Of a stretch of 48,429 nt of DNA, positions 35,249 to 46,070 are shown one piece after another. The notes beneath the pieces are model-generated. The model saw only the letters and a list, made by a program, of their open reading frames with translations, was not told the origin of the DNA and did no database searches. Location: positions 1 to 48,429 of the forward strand of contig MU266543.1 in assembly GCA_021014945.1 (NCBI GenBank), written 5' to 3'. Position 1 is the first letter of the stretch. Each line of letters starts with the position of its first letter. A program made the translations under genes and the position numbers. This stretch comes from Leucogyrophana mollusca. Its lineage: Eukaryota > Basidiomycota > Agaricomycetes > Boletales.

Positions 35249-36283
35249 CCTAGAGATCTGCGCGTGACAAAAACATACAGTAATAACGGTCGTCACACAT
35301 TATTTCTAGGTCTGCATGAGACGTCATGTTAGTTCCCGAATGCACAACGATCGTCCCGATTGGGATAACAGTATCCTTATGTGCTTCCGCTCACCGCCCC
35401 GTCCGTGACGTTCGGTGAGTTTGCGAACACACCCTCTATGAAAAAAATATTATTACGCAGTCTCCGCTGGTCGTGATGAAGCACTGGTACGTACCACATC
35501 ACCCCAACATCCAGAGCTCACCACACTCAATCTTTCCCCTCCGAGAGACAAGGAGCTAACTCATCAGGCCCTTCCAATAGGCCATGCGGCAGAAGAGGCG
35601 GCAATTCTCTCTGGAAAGACTCCGAAGCTTTGCATGCGCACATCCCGAACCCGTTTCTGACTGTACTTGGTCACATGAAAAAGACATTGAGAACATAAAG
35701 TGCAACCGATCCGCAGAAAATCATTGTACCCGCTTCTGTTGTGACTTGCTTGGCGGATGAGAAGACAAACCATGTGCACGAACCTCCAAGAATGCGCGAG
35801 TCCAGTTATGCGGCCACGGAGAGAATGAGCAACCGCTCAGCAAGTGTTCCTCAAAAAAATTCTTTGGGGAAAGTCTTGAGCCTCGTTCAAATCCCGAGGT
35901 TCTGGAAATGAAGCGCCGAGGAGGAAGCTATTGCGCGGGCCAGATCGCCAATCTGTCTTTGTAAAGGATAGCGGCGAGTGACAATAATGAATCATCTACG
36001 CAAGAGCAAGAACTGTCCCGCGTACGATCATGATAATGTAACGATCGGTGAAGGAATGAGGTTTACGAGGACACGAGTTTGATGAAGGCCCAAAGCAAGT
36101 ACCATCTGACTCACGGCCAACGCCGCTGAGTTCATTCATACAGCCTGACTCAGCAACTACTGGACACAATATTGGCAAGGACACACCAAACGAGTTTTTC
36201 CCTTGCTTTCTCTCTCCAGCCAAGATCATCAGCTTTAGATTCGTAGACTGCACCAGTAAAGCCCCACAGTTTCAGAATTGAAG
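35249..36283. other. Intergenic, nothing recognised
   Basis: No exon chain or RNA gene recognised. Short minus-strand frames at 35564-35779 and 35996-36253 have no family features. Confidence 0.4.
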
Positions 36284-36581
36284 TCAAAACATCTTCACAT
36301 CCTTGTTTTCGTCAAAGGCTAAGGTTGATCTAACTCGTAGCGAATGGAAGCTGATAGGCTCAGACGAACCTATTGAATTCAAGGATACTTTCGATGACCT
36401 CAACTCCCCGCACTAATGGGTGAGTTATAAGTGCCAGGTATCGACCAATCAAAGTCCCATCGATTACCGCGGAGCATGACAGCACAGCTCGAATTTCCAC
36501 CAGAAAGTTCACGGCGTATGTGTCCTCGAACAGATGCGGCTTGTTCTCCTCGTCCACACGCTGCGGCCGGGATTTACTCAT
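36284..36581 (-). CDS. Possible small hypothetical protein, uncertain
   Basis: Two exons, 36581-36468 and 36412-36284 (minus), with a canonical 55-nt GT..AG intron in phase 0, would encode 80 residues starting MSKSRPQRVDEENKPHLFED and ending DENKDVKMF. The composition is protein-like and the intron length is normal here. I recognise no family, and the model could arise by chance. It lies just downstream of the lysophospholipase on the same strand. Confidence 0.28.
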
Positions 36582-36767
36582 GCGTGCTTACCGACATTCT
36601 TTTTCACATGTAGCAGGAGAGCAGCCTAGCACAGTACACCTAATCAGTCATCACAACAAACTCTGCAGATGCGACGAGGTAAGAATAACAACAAATCAGT
36701 CCGTTATAGATATCTCGGCAAATTTCACCTCTCCTCTCCGAATCAGCTCCGTGACAATCGTCGATCT

Positions 36768-38977
36768 TCACATCATAATCATCATGACGGACATCAACGT
36801 TACAACAACTCCACCCAGTGCCCCGAAGTGGACGTTCGCACGGGATGAAGCACTACCCGTGGCCACAGCCGCACTGAGGGTGCTGCCATCCCAGCAATAC
36901 CTGCCGAAACAACTCTCGCACACCCCACTTCTCTCTACCCCAGCCCTGCTCCTAGCACGGTCGACAACTGCACACGCCAAGCATGCAGGCCATTCCGGAT
37001 CCGTGGTCTCGCTCGTGTTTGCAGGATAGCCCTGTGTAGCGATGACGAGCACTTGGTCAAGCATTGCTTGAATCTCGGACGCTTCATACGAGATTTGCGC
37101 TGTTGAGGTGTTCGTGAGCGGCGCTTCGCCGTTGTGTGGCGGTCCTCCATTGGCAAGGTAGATGAGTAGTGGGGTAGAAGCGTTCGTGTCGGTCGTGTTG
37201 CAGCCAAAGAAAGTCGGTCGCGTACTTAGGTTCTGCGCGGTAAACTCGCCAAGCGACGTCGGAACGGGAGGGAAAGAGTAAGCGGTGGGATACAACGACG
37301 TGCGGTTTTGCGTGGCCTTTTCTCGATTGAGCAACGTCCATGGTCGATAGAAAGGCTGTGACTTACAATTAACGAACTTCCGTCCGCGAAGTTGTTCACA
37401 TCGGAGGTCTACGTCATGTTCAGTCATTTGGTTCAGCGACCGTGGTGTGGTACTAACCGCATCGATAGCGACAATGACGTCCACACCACGAGCTTTCACG
37501 AGGAGGGGCTGGAGTGGAATGACTTCACCATCCTCTCCCCCGTCGACGAGGTTCAGATTTTTCTGGTTGGAGTCGATGAAAGTATCAGGCGCGACTCCGT
37601 AGAAAGGGTTCGGCCATGAAGCGACGTCCAGCTCAACGCCTGTTTGGGGCAAGATACTTTCGATAAGAGACAATTCCGGACCCAAGGTAGAGTTCAATAT
37701 GTCCTGGAGCGGCGGTCAGTAAAGGACGAACGTGTGCATGCCGGCGCTTACAGTAAGGTTGTACTCGTTGTAAAGCTCCGAGGACGATCCCGCGACAAAC
37801 GAGGACTGGTCGTAGCCGGTGATGCAGATACTCGTGTTGGTGGTACCGAGGTATTTTGTCTGAGCGAATGCAGACAACATAGGGTCGTAAGAGCCCATTT
37901 CGACTAAGTAAAACTGCGGTGAGTTGACATCCCGTAAAGCTCTTTGAAGGATACTTACAAACATTAAACTCCATGATGGGGTTTGTGAGGGGGACGAAAT
38001 CGCCTGAGATGATCTCCGATTCATTCTGGTTAGATGCGTCCAAGTCGACAACGACAATGGGAAAGGGGATGGAGTACGACGCAAAGGACGACCTACATGG
38101 CCACGACGAGTTCAGGGTGGTTCAAAATTCAGACGCGATCATGACATATTGAAACGTACGTATTAGCAACCTCCGACCACAGAATACCCGCGCCATGAGT
38201 GTACGACTCGTCGAAGAAATTCGAGAGAGTAGTCCCATTCGCAAAATGCCTTGCAAGCGCGCGGGCCCAGAAGTCTGCAAACGTCACAACATAGCCTGCG
38301 TCGTATTTCCCCTTCAGCTCGTCGACCAAGTCCGTGAGATACTCCGCGTCCGTTACCGGATCATCATTCGGAGCGAAGATGTTGTATTGCGCCAACCAGC
38401 CTCCCCAAGAGTTATTGGACGTCGAAGGGGAGGCAGGTCCGAACGCGAGCTCTTGTATAATCGGAAAGTCGGCTTGAGCAAGAGATGTCAGGAGCCACGA
38501 TCCGCCCGAGAGTCCTGAAAGATATGTGGCAGATTGTAGCAATCCTCCAATACCCGCCTTCACCGAAGACGCATTCCTGCCATCCAACGCATTAAGCACC
38601 CCAGCCCCAAATATCGCGGCTCGATATCCTCCGCCGCTAGTTGCAATCCCAAGCGTCGGAGTCTCTGTGCTGTTTCCTTCGAGGATGCTAGCAACATAAT
38701 CGGGGAGGGTGACACCCGCGGCCTGGACGTTTGTCAGGTAACTCTTCCAGGCCTGGGGAAGGACTTGAGTCTTGCGGGACTGCAAGTATGAAGATTCCGA
38801 TGCGCTGAGAGTCTGATTATCGGGTGAAGATCCGGCCATGCGGACGAGCGAAAAGCCCTCAGGACATGCTCCGGCGGCAGGAGTGTACGCCTGCGACGCC
38901 GCAGTCTGAGCGGACACAAATGCAATGGGCCAGGAGATGAAAAGGGCGAAAGCGAGGGCGAATCGTGACTGAGGCAT
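36768..38977 (-). CDS. PLB1: Lysophospholipase / phospholipase B, GPI-type
   Basis: Exons (minus): 38977-38160, 38092-37959, 37903-37752, 37703-37458, 37408-37367, 37316-36768; 646 residues. It is a secreted or wall-bound enzyme of the cPLA2-like family that removes acyl chains from (lyso)phospholipids. A signal peptide (FALAFALFISWPIAFVSA) is followed by the first family block, around ACPEGFSLVR. The catalytic features are present: SGGGYRA with R119, GLSGGS with nucleophile S157, and DGGEDG with D422. Many N-x-S/T sites suggest heavy glycosylation. A Cys-rich segment (CLACAVVDRARS and CESCFGRYCW) is typical. The end is Ser/Ala-rich and then hydrophobic (FGALGGVVVTLMSVMMIMM), as in a GPI-anchor signal. 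All six exons keep phase; SSLIATQNRTS restored by the last splice matches the family. Confident. Confidence 0.94.
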
Positions 38978-39063
38978 CGTGAAAGTCGAGAGACTTCGGG
39001 GGGCTGGAGCAGCAGAAGTAAATGCACGCGGCTCTCGTCCGCAAGGAGTGCTGGTGTACGCTG

Positions 39064-39069
39064 TATATA
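39064..39069 (-). promoter_or_regulatory. TATA box candidate of the lysophospholipase gene
   Basis: TATATA on the minus strand about 90 bp upstream of the ATG at 38977. A second candidate, TATATAAA, lies at 39144-39151; which is used cannot be told. Confidence 0.4.
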
Positions 39070-39151
39070 CCGTCGGCTACGTCCTGCGTGAGAGAACGGG
39101 ATGAGAATTACTGCGGTGCTTCGATCGAGCAATGTGCAGGTGATTTATATA

Positions 39152-40189
39152 GCGCACCGATTCACCCCCACAGCACAACGTCGCGTGGGCTGCAGTGTTA
39201 GCATTCGACAGGATTTAGCCTTTTAATTCCTCTGAATTCTTCTGAGTTACACTCAGTTGAGCGCCGGGTCACAGAACACGCTTGAAACAAACCCTGACAT
39301 GCCCCTCTCAGCCCGACTTGAACAGGTACGAAAATAATTGATAGCCTCCGCGGATGACGATTGGGTGACCTTAGCCGTGCCAAAATAGGGAAATCATGGG
39401 GAAAGCGCTGCTGAGAAATGCCAACCAGGTAATCGAACGTGCGGGAACCAGCATGACTGTGGACGTGATGCGTGAAAAGCTGATTGCGGCACGTAAATAT
39501 GTCTGCCCACGGGCCAGATCAATGAACCTGATACACGTTGATCCTAGTCAAAACTCGCAAAGTGACACGTGTGAGTACGAAGTGACACAAACCAAATACC
39601 AGTCATCCATTGCTAATCACGACCCTGCTGATGAGCGCCAGGGATCTTCGCCTCCGGACGGTGCCAGCTGGTGACTTTCACGTTGGACCACAGGCAATAC
39701 CTGTGACAACCTGGATTCCGTAGAGTGATAAAAAAAAAGCCCAGTCAACATTGTCATCACTGCTCGTCGCTGCGAATGTCAAGGGAGTAGTGACTCGGAG
39801 TCGCAATCTCAGCCTTCTGATGGGATCTTCTTCGGTTCCACACCACGGCTGGCTCGACACAGGCCCTCTGAAGCTCCCGCTTATGTTTGTCCGCCCAGAC
39901 CCCTCAAAGACGCTCTCAAATACGCAATTCGATGCAAGACTCTGAGATCCTCCACAGCGCATAGCGCAGCCTGCCTTTGACGCCGTCGAACGCAACAGGC
40001 TTGACTAGCAGATACCCGAGGGAATGCAATTGATCCACCATTGGGCGCAGACCGCGGGGCCCACAATATCAAGGAACCAAGAGTATTGAACGTGCCTTGT
40101 GCTGGAAGACGTGTAAGGAGAATCGGCGATGCGTGTTGCGCAAGGTGAGTGAGCTACTGACATCCACTAGCGAACTGGTTGAACTACCA
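39152..40189. other. Intergenic, nothing recognised
   Basis: Upstream of the lysophospholipase. A 92-codon frame at 39396-39674 (plus) starting MGKALLRNANQVIERAG has no recognised relatives. The stretch may include further diverged flank of the duplicated TRM44 fragment that follows. Confidence 0.4.
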
Positions 40190-40306
40190 GGCTTGGACTC
40201 TGACCGCCATGTCGGCCTCGGGCTCCCTTCACCCTGCACCCAAGTTCTATTCTCATCGACCTGGCTCTCCACGGCTGCCCCGCCGACCTCCTCTCGAGCT
40301 GGGGAT
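40190..40306 (+). pseudogene. Broken duplicate of the TRM44 5' end
   Basis: This segment aligns with 41860-41995, the start and first exon of TRM44. Shared blocks are ttgga/tga.ctctga ahead of a catgtcg start, acccaag.tct, and gctgccccgccgac followed by ctcgagct. Compared with TRM44 it has internal gaps and lost one base in the PADFPLEL part, which shifts the frame to an early stop. It is in the same orientation, lies ~1.7 kb upstream of the true gene and on the far side of the LRAT-like gene. It is most likely an old partial duplication and is not translated as TRM44. Confidence 0.6.
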
Positions 40307-40553
40307 AGGTAAAATATTTCGAACGCTGAGAACCATCTCCACTGTTCGTCCAATCTGGTCATTGCTCAACTGGCCCGGCTCTGCCAACCAATCATGAATA
40401 ATTCCATAGAGCGGCGTAGACGGTCTCACGCGGTGGGTTTCAAAGCATGTCTCCACTACGATATTTTCCAAAATATTTAGTGGGTGGAGTTACAAATATT
40501 ACTACAGACTTACAGCTCGAGTAACGAATTGCTTGATATCCATCGATAGTTAG
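40307..40553. other. Spacer downstream of the LRAT-like gene
   Basis: No feature recognised apart from a T/A-rich stretch near 40456-40560 that may hold the 3' end signals of the minus-strand gene. Confidence 0.4.
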
Positions 40554-41303
40554 TTATACTAACCAGCCCATTTTCAGTAGAAGCTTGATACCCAGCACTG
40601 GCGCGAGCATTCTAAGTGTCTTGCCGTGCTTCGCGATATCCCAATACAGGTCCTCTGCGAACATTTGACAATTTGTCTCGAGGACGTCGTACGCCGAGTA
40701 TCGTTCCCTGAATATCCTCCGAGCTGTACCGCCAAATCAGTACGTATATCGCGATCCAGCGACGAAGAAAAAAGGACGATACGTACCTTCCTCATAAATC
40801 TCCTCATCCGTCAACACCGTCTCTCCCACCAAGACACAAACCTGCCTATCCTGATTAACCTCTTCCTCCCCAGCTTCTCTTCTTTCGAGTTCCGGTTTCC
40901 TCCCATATCGACTCTTGCGTAGGTACTTATCGTAAGCGGAAGAGATGTGCATGCCGTGGGTCCACATTTCGATGAACTTGCGGCGGCCAGCAGAGCCTCT
41001 CGGGTTGTATAGGTTGAGAGGCGCTGTGTATGGGACCTTGAGCTCGTATATGTATGTCCCAATCTGCGAGTGATGTGCGATATAAGCGGATGCATATCAG
41101 CAGATCAGAAAAGACTCGATACGAACCAAAAGACGCCAATGGGCGGTGTATATATTCGACTCTGGAGGCTGGTCATGCTCAGGCTCGGTATGTCCCTCGT
41201 TCTGTGCTGGTTGCTGGCTACCCTCGGCCACCTCGGCATCGCCATCCCGAGCAGGCTGAGCATCGGCGCGATTTGGTGGGCGCGGACGAGGTGCAGCACT
41301 CAT
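40554..41303 (-). CDS. LRAT/NlpC-like (permuted papain fold) protein
   Basis: Exons (minus): 41303-41127, 41063-40787, 40723-40554; 207 residues. Residues 1-50 are Pro/Ala/Glu-rich and disordered (MSAAPRPRPPNRAD start). Then follow IYTAHWRLLIGTYIYELKVP (H55), a charged middle with VCVLVGETVLTDEEIYEEAR, and YSAYDVLETNCQMFAEDLYW with C170. The HW near the start and NCxxF near the end, in that order, are the hallmark of LRAT/HRASLS-type permuted NlpC/P60 folds, whose members are acyltransferases or thiol hydrolases. This is inference from two motifs; substrate and location are unknown. The C-terminus (LAPVLGIKLLLKMGW) is mildly hydrophobic. Two upstream exons (41589-41511 and 41468-41423, then joining at 41343) could also be spliced in phase to give 262 residues, so the start is not settled. 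Confidence 0.68.
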
Positions 41304-41880
41304 ACCGCTACTCGGGATAGGACGATACAACAGAGATATGGGCCTAGTTTGAGTACGAGCTTTGATGTCAGGTTTGTCGAGAGTGGCAGTCGTAAAGTGG
41401 ATGACGACAGGCGGCATGTTACTTGTGTATGTAGAGGTTCGAAGGATGATGGAAGAGTGGTTCTGATCCTTGTAAACGCCCAAGACTGCCACGACTTGGA
41501 ACTTACATACCAGACGCTCTCAGCTGCAGGTTGACTGTTGCCTCGAATTCGAATTCGTCTGCTCGCGACGACTTGACTGTCGCTGCCATCTGACGTGGGT
41601 CTTCGTTTTGTATCGAGTTAAAAGTTATTGTATGTAGACGTCTTGATATCGGATTCGAAGGAAGGCGTGAGGCGAGGGTCGCTTAGTCCTAGCGTACATA
41701 CCTCGTCTAACTCCGGCTGACAGGTACTTCATCTCAAAAAGCAAGTATGCCATGCACTATCATGAACCCGCAAGTATGACTCACTCAGTGCCTTGCACGT
41801 ATAGCGGCCATCAAAATCGCAAACGTAGATCTCATCCTAATCCTTGGCGGCACAAATCGACTTGAACGCTGATCGGCATC
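41304..41880. promoter_or_regulatory. Divergent region between LRAT-like gene and TRM44
   Basis: 577 bp between the two start codons if the short model of the minus gene is right. It contains the alternative upstream exons of that gene, starting ATGGCAGCGACAGTC at 41589. No clear TATA box is seen. Confidence 0.4.
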
Positions 41881-43801
41881 ATGTCGATGCCCCGATTCTC
41901 CCCTTCGCCTTGTACCCAAGATCTTGAAATCCCAGCTCTCTCGTCAACCTGGGTCCCTCTCGTCAGCTGCCCCGCCGACTTTCCACTCGAGCTCGTAAGT
42001 CCAGTCCTCGATCAGCAGATTTAAGTATCCAAGTCTAATCACTACAACCAAGAAAAGTTCGAAACAGCCATATCACAGTTAATCCACCACCCCGAATACA
42101 ACTCTACCCTCATCCTCCGCTCCGAAACTATCTCCACCGCCCTCCCGCCTGCCCAATCCCAACACCTCCCCGGCCTCCACCCGCACTCCAATGTCCATCG
42201 GAAACTCCTTCCACGACGGCCGGGGAGGGACGCAGCGCTCGAACAGCATTGTACGCTCTATGCGTACGATGAGGGAGAGTTCGCCGGATTGCCTTGCACG
42301 CTCGTGCTCACGCCGCTCACGGAGAAGGAGCCGTTACCGTATTACCACCCCGCCGTATCCCATCTCGCATTCCGCTACATCCCCTCCTGCCTCTCCCCAA
42401 CAACCCTACGCATCGAAGTCATTCCCCTCCCAAATACCCCCACAGACCCCACTTACCGCCTCTACCGTACCGCCCTCGCCCTCCTCGACACCCTGCACCG
42501 CTACGGCTGGGGTGCGCTCACGAATTATCAAAAACGCGTCAAACACGACTGTTTGGTGCCACGGGAGACGTACCAGGACATGTACCTCCTCATGCGTGAA
42601 CGGCACAAACATCTTGTCGATGAGTGGAGGGAGGTGACCGATCCGCTCAAGCACGTTTTCGAGGTATGTGCGCATTTTTGGTGTTTGCGGGAGGAGTACC
42701 AGTGACATGGGCTTCAGGATATAGGTATTGCGATGTTCTTGATGCTTTTGTGGAAGGAAACTTTTGGCCCTGTCTCGTCTTCCACCGATGACCAGTCTAT
42801 CGACTCGGATACGGACTCTGACACCGTGCCATGGAACACCTGGCCGCGCCCTCCCGGTGGATTTGTAGACTTAGGGTAAGCAACGCGTATAACCTTCCGT
42901 ATCCTTCTAACCGTTGAATCCACCCACACAGATGCGGAAACGGCCTCCTCACACACATTCTCACCGCCGAAGGCTACTCAGGACACGGCATCGACCTCCG
43001 TGCACGCACGTCCTGGGGATGCTACCCACCATCTACCCAGCGCGCTCTACATATGTGTGCCCTTGACCCTACAGACATCGGTAGCGGCAGTGACGGCGCC
43101 TGTGGCGATAGAGGCAACAACACCGATGGCGACAGCGACAACCACCCTTATAGCAAGAGCGTTAATCACCCCGACAGCAGTAACAACAACAATGGCAACC
43201 ACCCCTACCTCACCCCAGGCGCCTTCCTGATAGGAAACCACTCCGACGAGCTGACGCCCTGGCTCCCCGTTCTTGCCACGACGACCCGCGCATCGGGATA
43301 CCTCTCCATCCCGTGTTGCGCATGGACGTTCGATGAGCGGTATTCGCGCTCGCGCTCTGGTGATTCGTATTCGTCGGCCGGCGGGGACGGTTCATCGGCT
43401 GGGAACGACGCTGGTGGGCATTCGGGGTCGGACGAACAATCTTTCATCGCCTCCCTCAACCTCGGCGGCGACGGCACCCACAAGAGTTCGTACTCGATGT
43501 ACAGGATCTGGCTTGCGCATTTGAGCGAGTGGTTGGGGTGGAGAGTCGAGTGTGAGACGCTAAGGATTCCGAGTACGAGGAATTGGGCTTTGGTTGGTAC
43601 GTCCACGTTTGTGTCGCCCCCCGCAGTTCTCCCACCCTCCCCGCCCTTCATGAAAAGTCAGCTGACACACCCTCCCCAGGGCGCACACGCACAGGAGACC
43701 CAGATCTCGCGCTCGCCCGTGCCCAGGCTATCATCGCAGGCGTGATCCAGCGCGGAACGTTCAAAACGCGCAAGCCGGAGGGCAAAGCGGGGGAGCATTG
43801 A
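41881..43801 (+). CDS. TRM44: tRNA (uracil-O2-)-methyltransferase Trm44
   Basis: Exons: 41881-41994, 42058-42663, 42718-42875, 42932-43596, 43680-43801; 554 residues. The enzyme 2'-O-methylates U44 of tRNA(Ser) with S-adenosylmethionine in the cytoplasm. Family blocks are in order: YHPAVSHLAFRYIP, LYRTALALLDTLHRYGWGAL.NY.KRVKHD, DPLKHVFEDIGIAMFLMLLW, the SAM-binding FVDLGCGNGLLTHIL (G293-x-G295-x-G297), EGYSGHGIDLRARTSW, FLIGNHSDELTPWLPVLAT, YLSIPCCAWTFDERY and the closing LRIPSTRNWALVG. The gene carries two low-complexity insertions (Asn/Asp/Gly/Ser- and Ser/Gly-rich) inside the methyltransferase domain, after CALDPTDIG and after FDERYSRSRSG. Exons keep phase throughout. Confident; a broken copy of its 5' end lies at 40190. 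Confidence 0.94.
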
Positions 43802-45074
43802 TCATTGGCTTCCCGAGCCTGCCAGTATACTAAACGAGCTAGCATGGTGGATATACAGCGATGCTAATGCCATGACTCTCCCATATCGTTTTCCCGCTAC
43901 ACCTGAATCCACTGCGTATCTGCGGCTGGCCTCATTAAAGTCGTGATCATCCATGATCCCGGGTCAAATGCGCCTCGACGATACAGTGGGCTCACGCTTT
44001 CGACGGAGGTGGTGTCTCCGTGAAATCCTCTGCGGCACTTGGGCGTTCGACTGAGGACTCCGGCGGTTGTGAGTGGGTAACTGGGGCTCTATAAAGGTGA
44101 GTGGGCGATCGAAGAATCGATGGTTCGACGGAGGTGGGCGATCGGAGCTCAGTTGGGTAAGCGATTGGGGCTCGATGGTGTCTGCCCAAGACCTCACAAG
44201 GAGCTCTTGACCGTGGGTTCAGATGCAAGCGGGCTTTCAGCAAGGGGTAGGTACAAACCCTATGGGTACATTCAACATGGTTGCAGGTGTACTCAACACC
44301 CAACATCTACGGGTACGTTCGACTCTTATGGACACGTTTGACGCTCAAGTTTACCGGATTCGGTGGAGGCGAGAGACACATGCGGGTCGCGGACGCGCTC
44401 GAGGAACGTGTCGCGAGTTTGACAATGGGTGATCATGTAGCGCAGGGAACGAGATAACCAGTGTGGTCCGCATGAGTCCACACGTCGACTTCTATGTAGC
44501 CCGCGGGTATTCGTTGTTTTATCCATACGTGAGTCGATCAAGCGCTACCCCGGTATGGTTCAAATTTGTACACGTACTCTCCACGTCGATTCAAGTCGGA
44601 CTGAAAGTGGCGCAGGCAGTTACTTACAGGTATTCCTCAACCAGCCTCGACTCAGACTCGGACTAGTGTTGCCATGGCTTGGTTTAAATGATCGATTCGC
44701 AGCCGGCGCAGTCCTCCAAGCCGTTTACTCTAGTGGGCCAACGTGTGGTTCGCAGCTTCGGAAACTACGCCCACATGGTGGCTTGAGCACTCCGGGCTGA
44801 CCTAAGCTGATCCCCAGCAACGCTAACCTCGATTCACTTAGCTTCAATACTCCTCAAAACGGTCGCTGCATCTGGCTAGATGAATGGCAATCGATATGTT
44901 GCCGGCCACCAACGTACCTTAAACCCCCAGCTACAAAAGAGGCCATACCCCAGTGCAAAAAGACCCCACCCGCCGTTGCCAGCGGTACGTCCGAAGCCTT
45001 TCGTCTACTCGTACGTGGATCTTTTATCCCCTCGTTCACTATCATACCGACACCCTCGGTCTGGAACGCACAGC
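43802..45074. other. Intergenic with short imperfect repeats
   Basis: No gene recognised. At 43999-44012 and 44124-44137 the 14-mer ttcgacggaggtgg recurs, and gtgggcgatcg occurs at 44101-44111 and 44134-44144, 33 bp apart, with looser gcgattggggctcga copies after it. The end of the stretch (44950-45074) is the SSP2 upstream region and shares a cgtctactcgt block with SSP1. Confidence 0.4.
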
Positions 45075-45465
45075 ATGCATTGCCGCCCCGCCACCATCCT
45101 CCTCGCCGCTGGCATCTGCGCCACGCAGGTCGCCGCGCGAGTCATCACCAAAGACTATTACCACGTAAATTTGTGCACCGGCGGGATGTTGAGTGGATGT
45201 TTGGAATCCCACCGGGTTGACATAGACCACAAATATTGGGGCGATGACCTCGCTTGTGGACCGTGCAAGGACATCACGAAGATACCGGCCGGGCAGCTGC
45301 ACTCGTGGTCCCTGGAAGCGACTTTCGACGTCGATCTCAGGTTCTACGGCAAACCAGGCTGCGAAGATGAACTCAGTAGGTGGCGCTTTCGTTCATTCGT
45401 TCTTTACTGACACAGGGTGCCTGTTCTCCGTTAGAGCCAACGCAAAATACCGGAGAAGGCCATAA
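45075..45465 (+). CDS. Small secreted protein SSP2, paralogue of SSP1
   Basis: Exons 45075-45375 and 45416-45465; 116 residues. Signal peptide MHCRPATILLAAGICATQVAA, then a mature part with DDLACGPCKDITKIPAGQLH and the DLRFYGKPGCEDEL segment. Compared with SSP1 (3641-3982), the signal peptide and the KDITKIPAG.LHSWSL block are nearly identical, while the N-terminal part of the mature chain and the cysteine count differ. The 40-nt intron is short for this genome, but its borders and phase are matched in SSP1. Reading through it would stop at 45410 and give 111 residues. Extracellular location is well supported; function is not known. The family could be an effector or adhesin-like surface protein; a beta/gamma-crystallin-like fold is a weak guess. 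Confidence 0.72.
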
Positions 45466-45799
45466 TGAGGATAACGGGGATGGCATGTCCAGTGCCCGCT
45501 CTTTTCAGGCTTGTCGGGCGTGGTGGGGGGTTGGGTGGACGAGCACGCGTACATAAACACTGCGGGCAAGGAGCACTGACGACTGCGTGTCTTCAGCAAC
45601 GGAGAGGGGAAAGAATGATGTGAAAATAATTACATACTACATAATAATATTGTTGCCAATTTTCACCGATCCACTTGGCCCCATGAATGCGTGATCTTTG
45701 GACGTCGTCTCGTGCGTGCTATTGAACTTGGAGGAAGACCTGAATGGTAGATTCGGCCTCGAGGTACGCCGCTTCGTTCCAGCGTTCAAGTCGATGCAG
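45466..45799. other. Spacer downstream of SSP2
   Basis: Nothing recognised; A/T-rich near 45617-45660, which may be the 3' end region of SSP2. Confidence 0.4.
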
Positions 45800-46070
45800 C
45801 ACGCTCGCGATCGGTCTCGTCGATCTAACCTAAGGCATTCGGTGCGTCTATTCCCTTCTCCGTGTCCCGTGTTCTCCTTGCTGTGCCCCGTTCTACTCTC
45901 TTGTCCCGTTCTACCTCGTGTCCCGTCTCCCCACTGCTAATCCACGCTGATTCGTCTCACCACCACTACCGCCATCGCACCCACCCACCCCACACAGACG
46001 TCGACCTAAAAAAGCCACCAAATTCCTCGCGCAGAGGTTCGCTACCGGCGCCTCCGCGACTAACCCAGGC
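45800..46070 (+). pseudogene. Decayed TMA22/DENR (density-regulated protein) copy
   Basis: Two exon remnants of the translation factor Tma22/DENR (partner of Tma20/MCT-1 in post-termination 40S recycling). The first ends near 45841 with SNL.AF sequence in front of a GTGCGT donor. The second starts at 45998 after CACACAG and reads VDLKK, then, one base later in another frame, ATKFLAQRFATGASAT, which is the family core. Joining across the 156-nt intron is in the right phase (AF-D-VDLKK), but one base is missing before the GCATTCG end of exon 1 and one in the A-run of VDLKK. After GASAT the similarity stops. It cannot encode Tma22. The intron contains a T/C-rich run with repeated tgtcccgt units (45860-45930). 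Confidence 0.6.
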
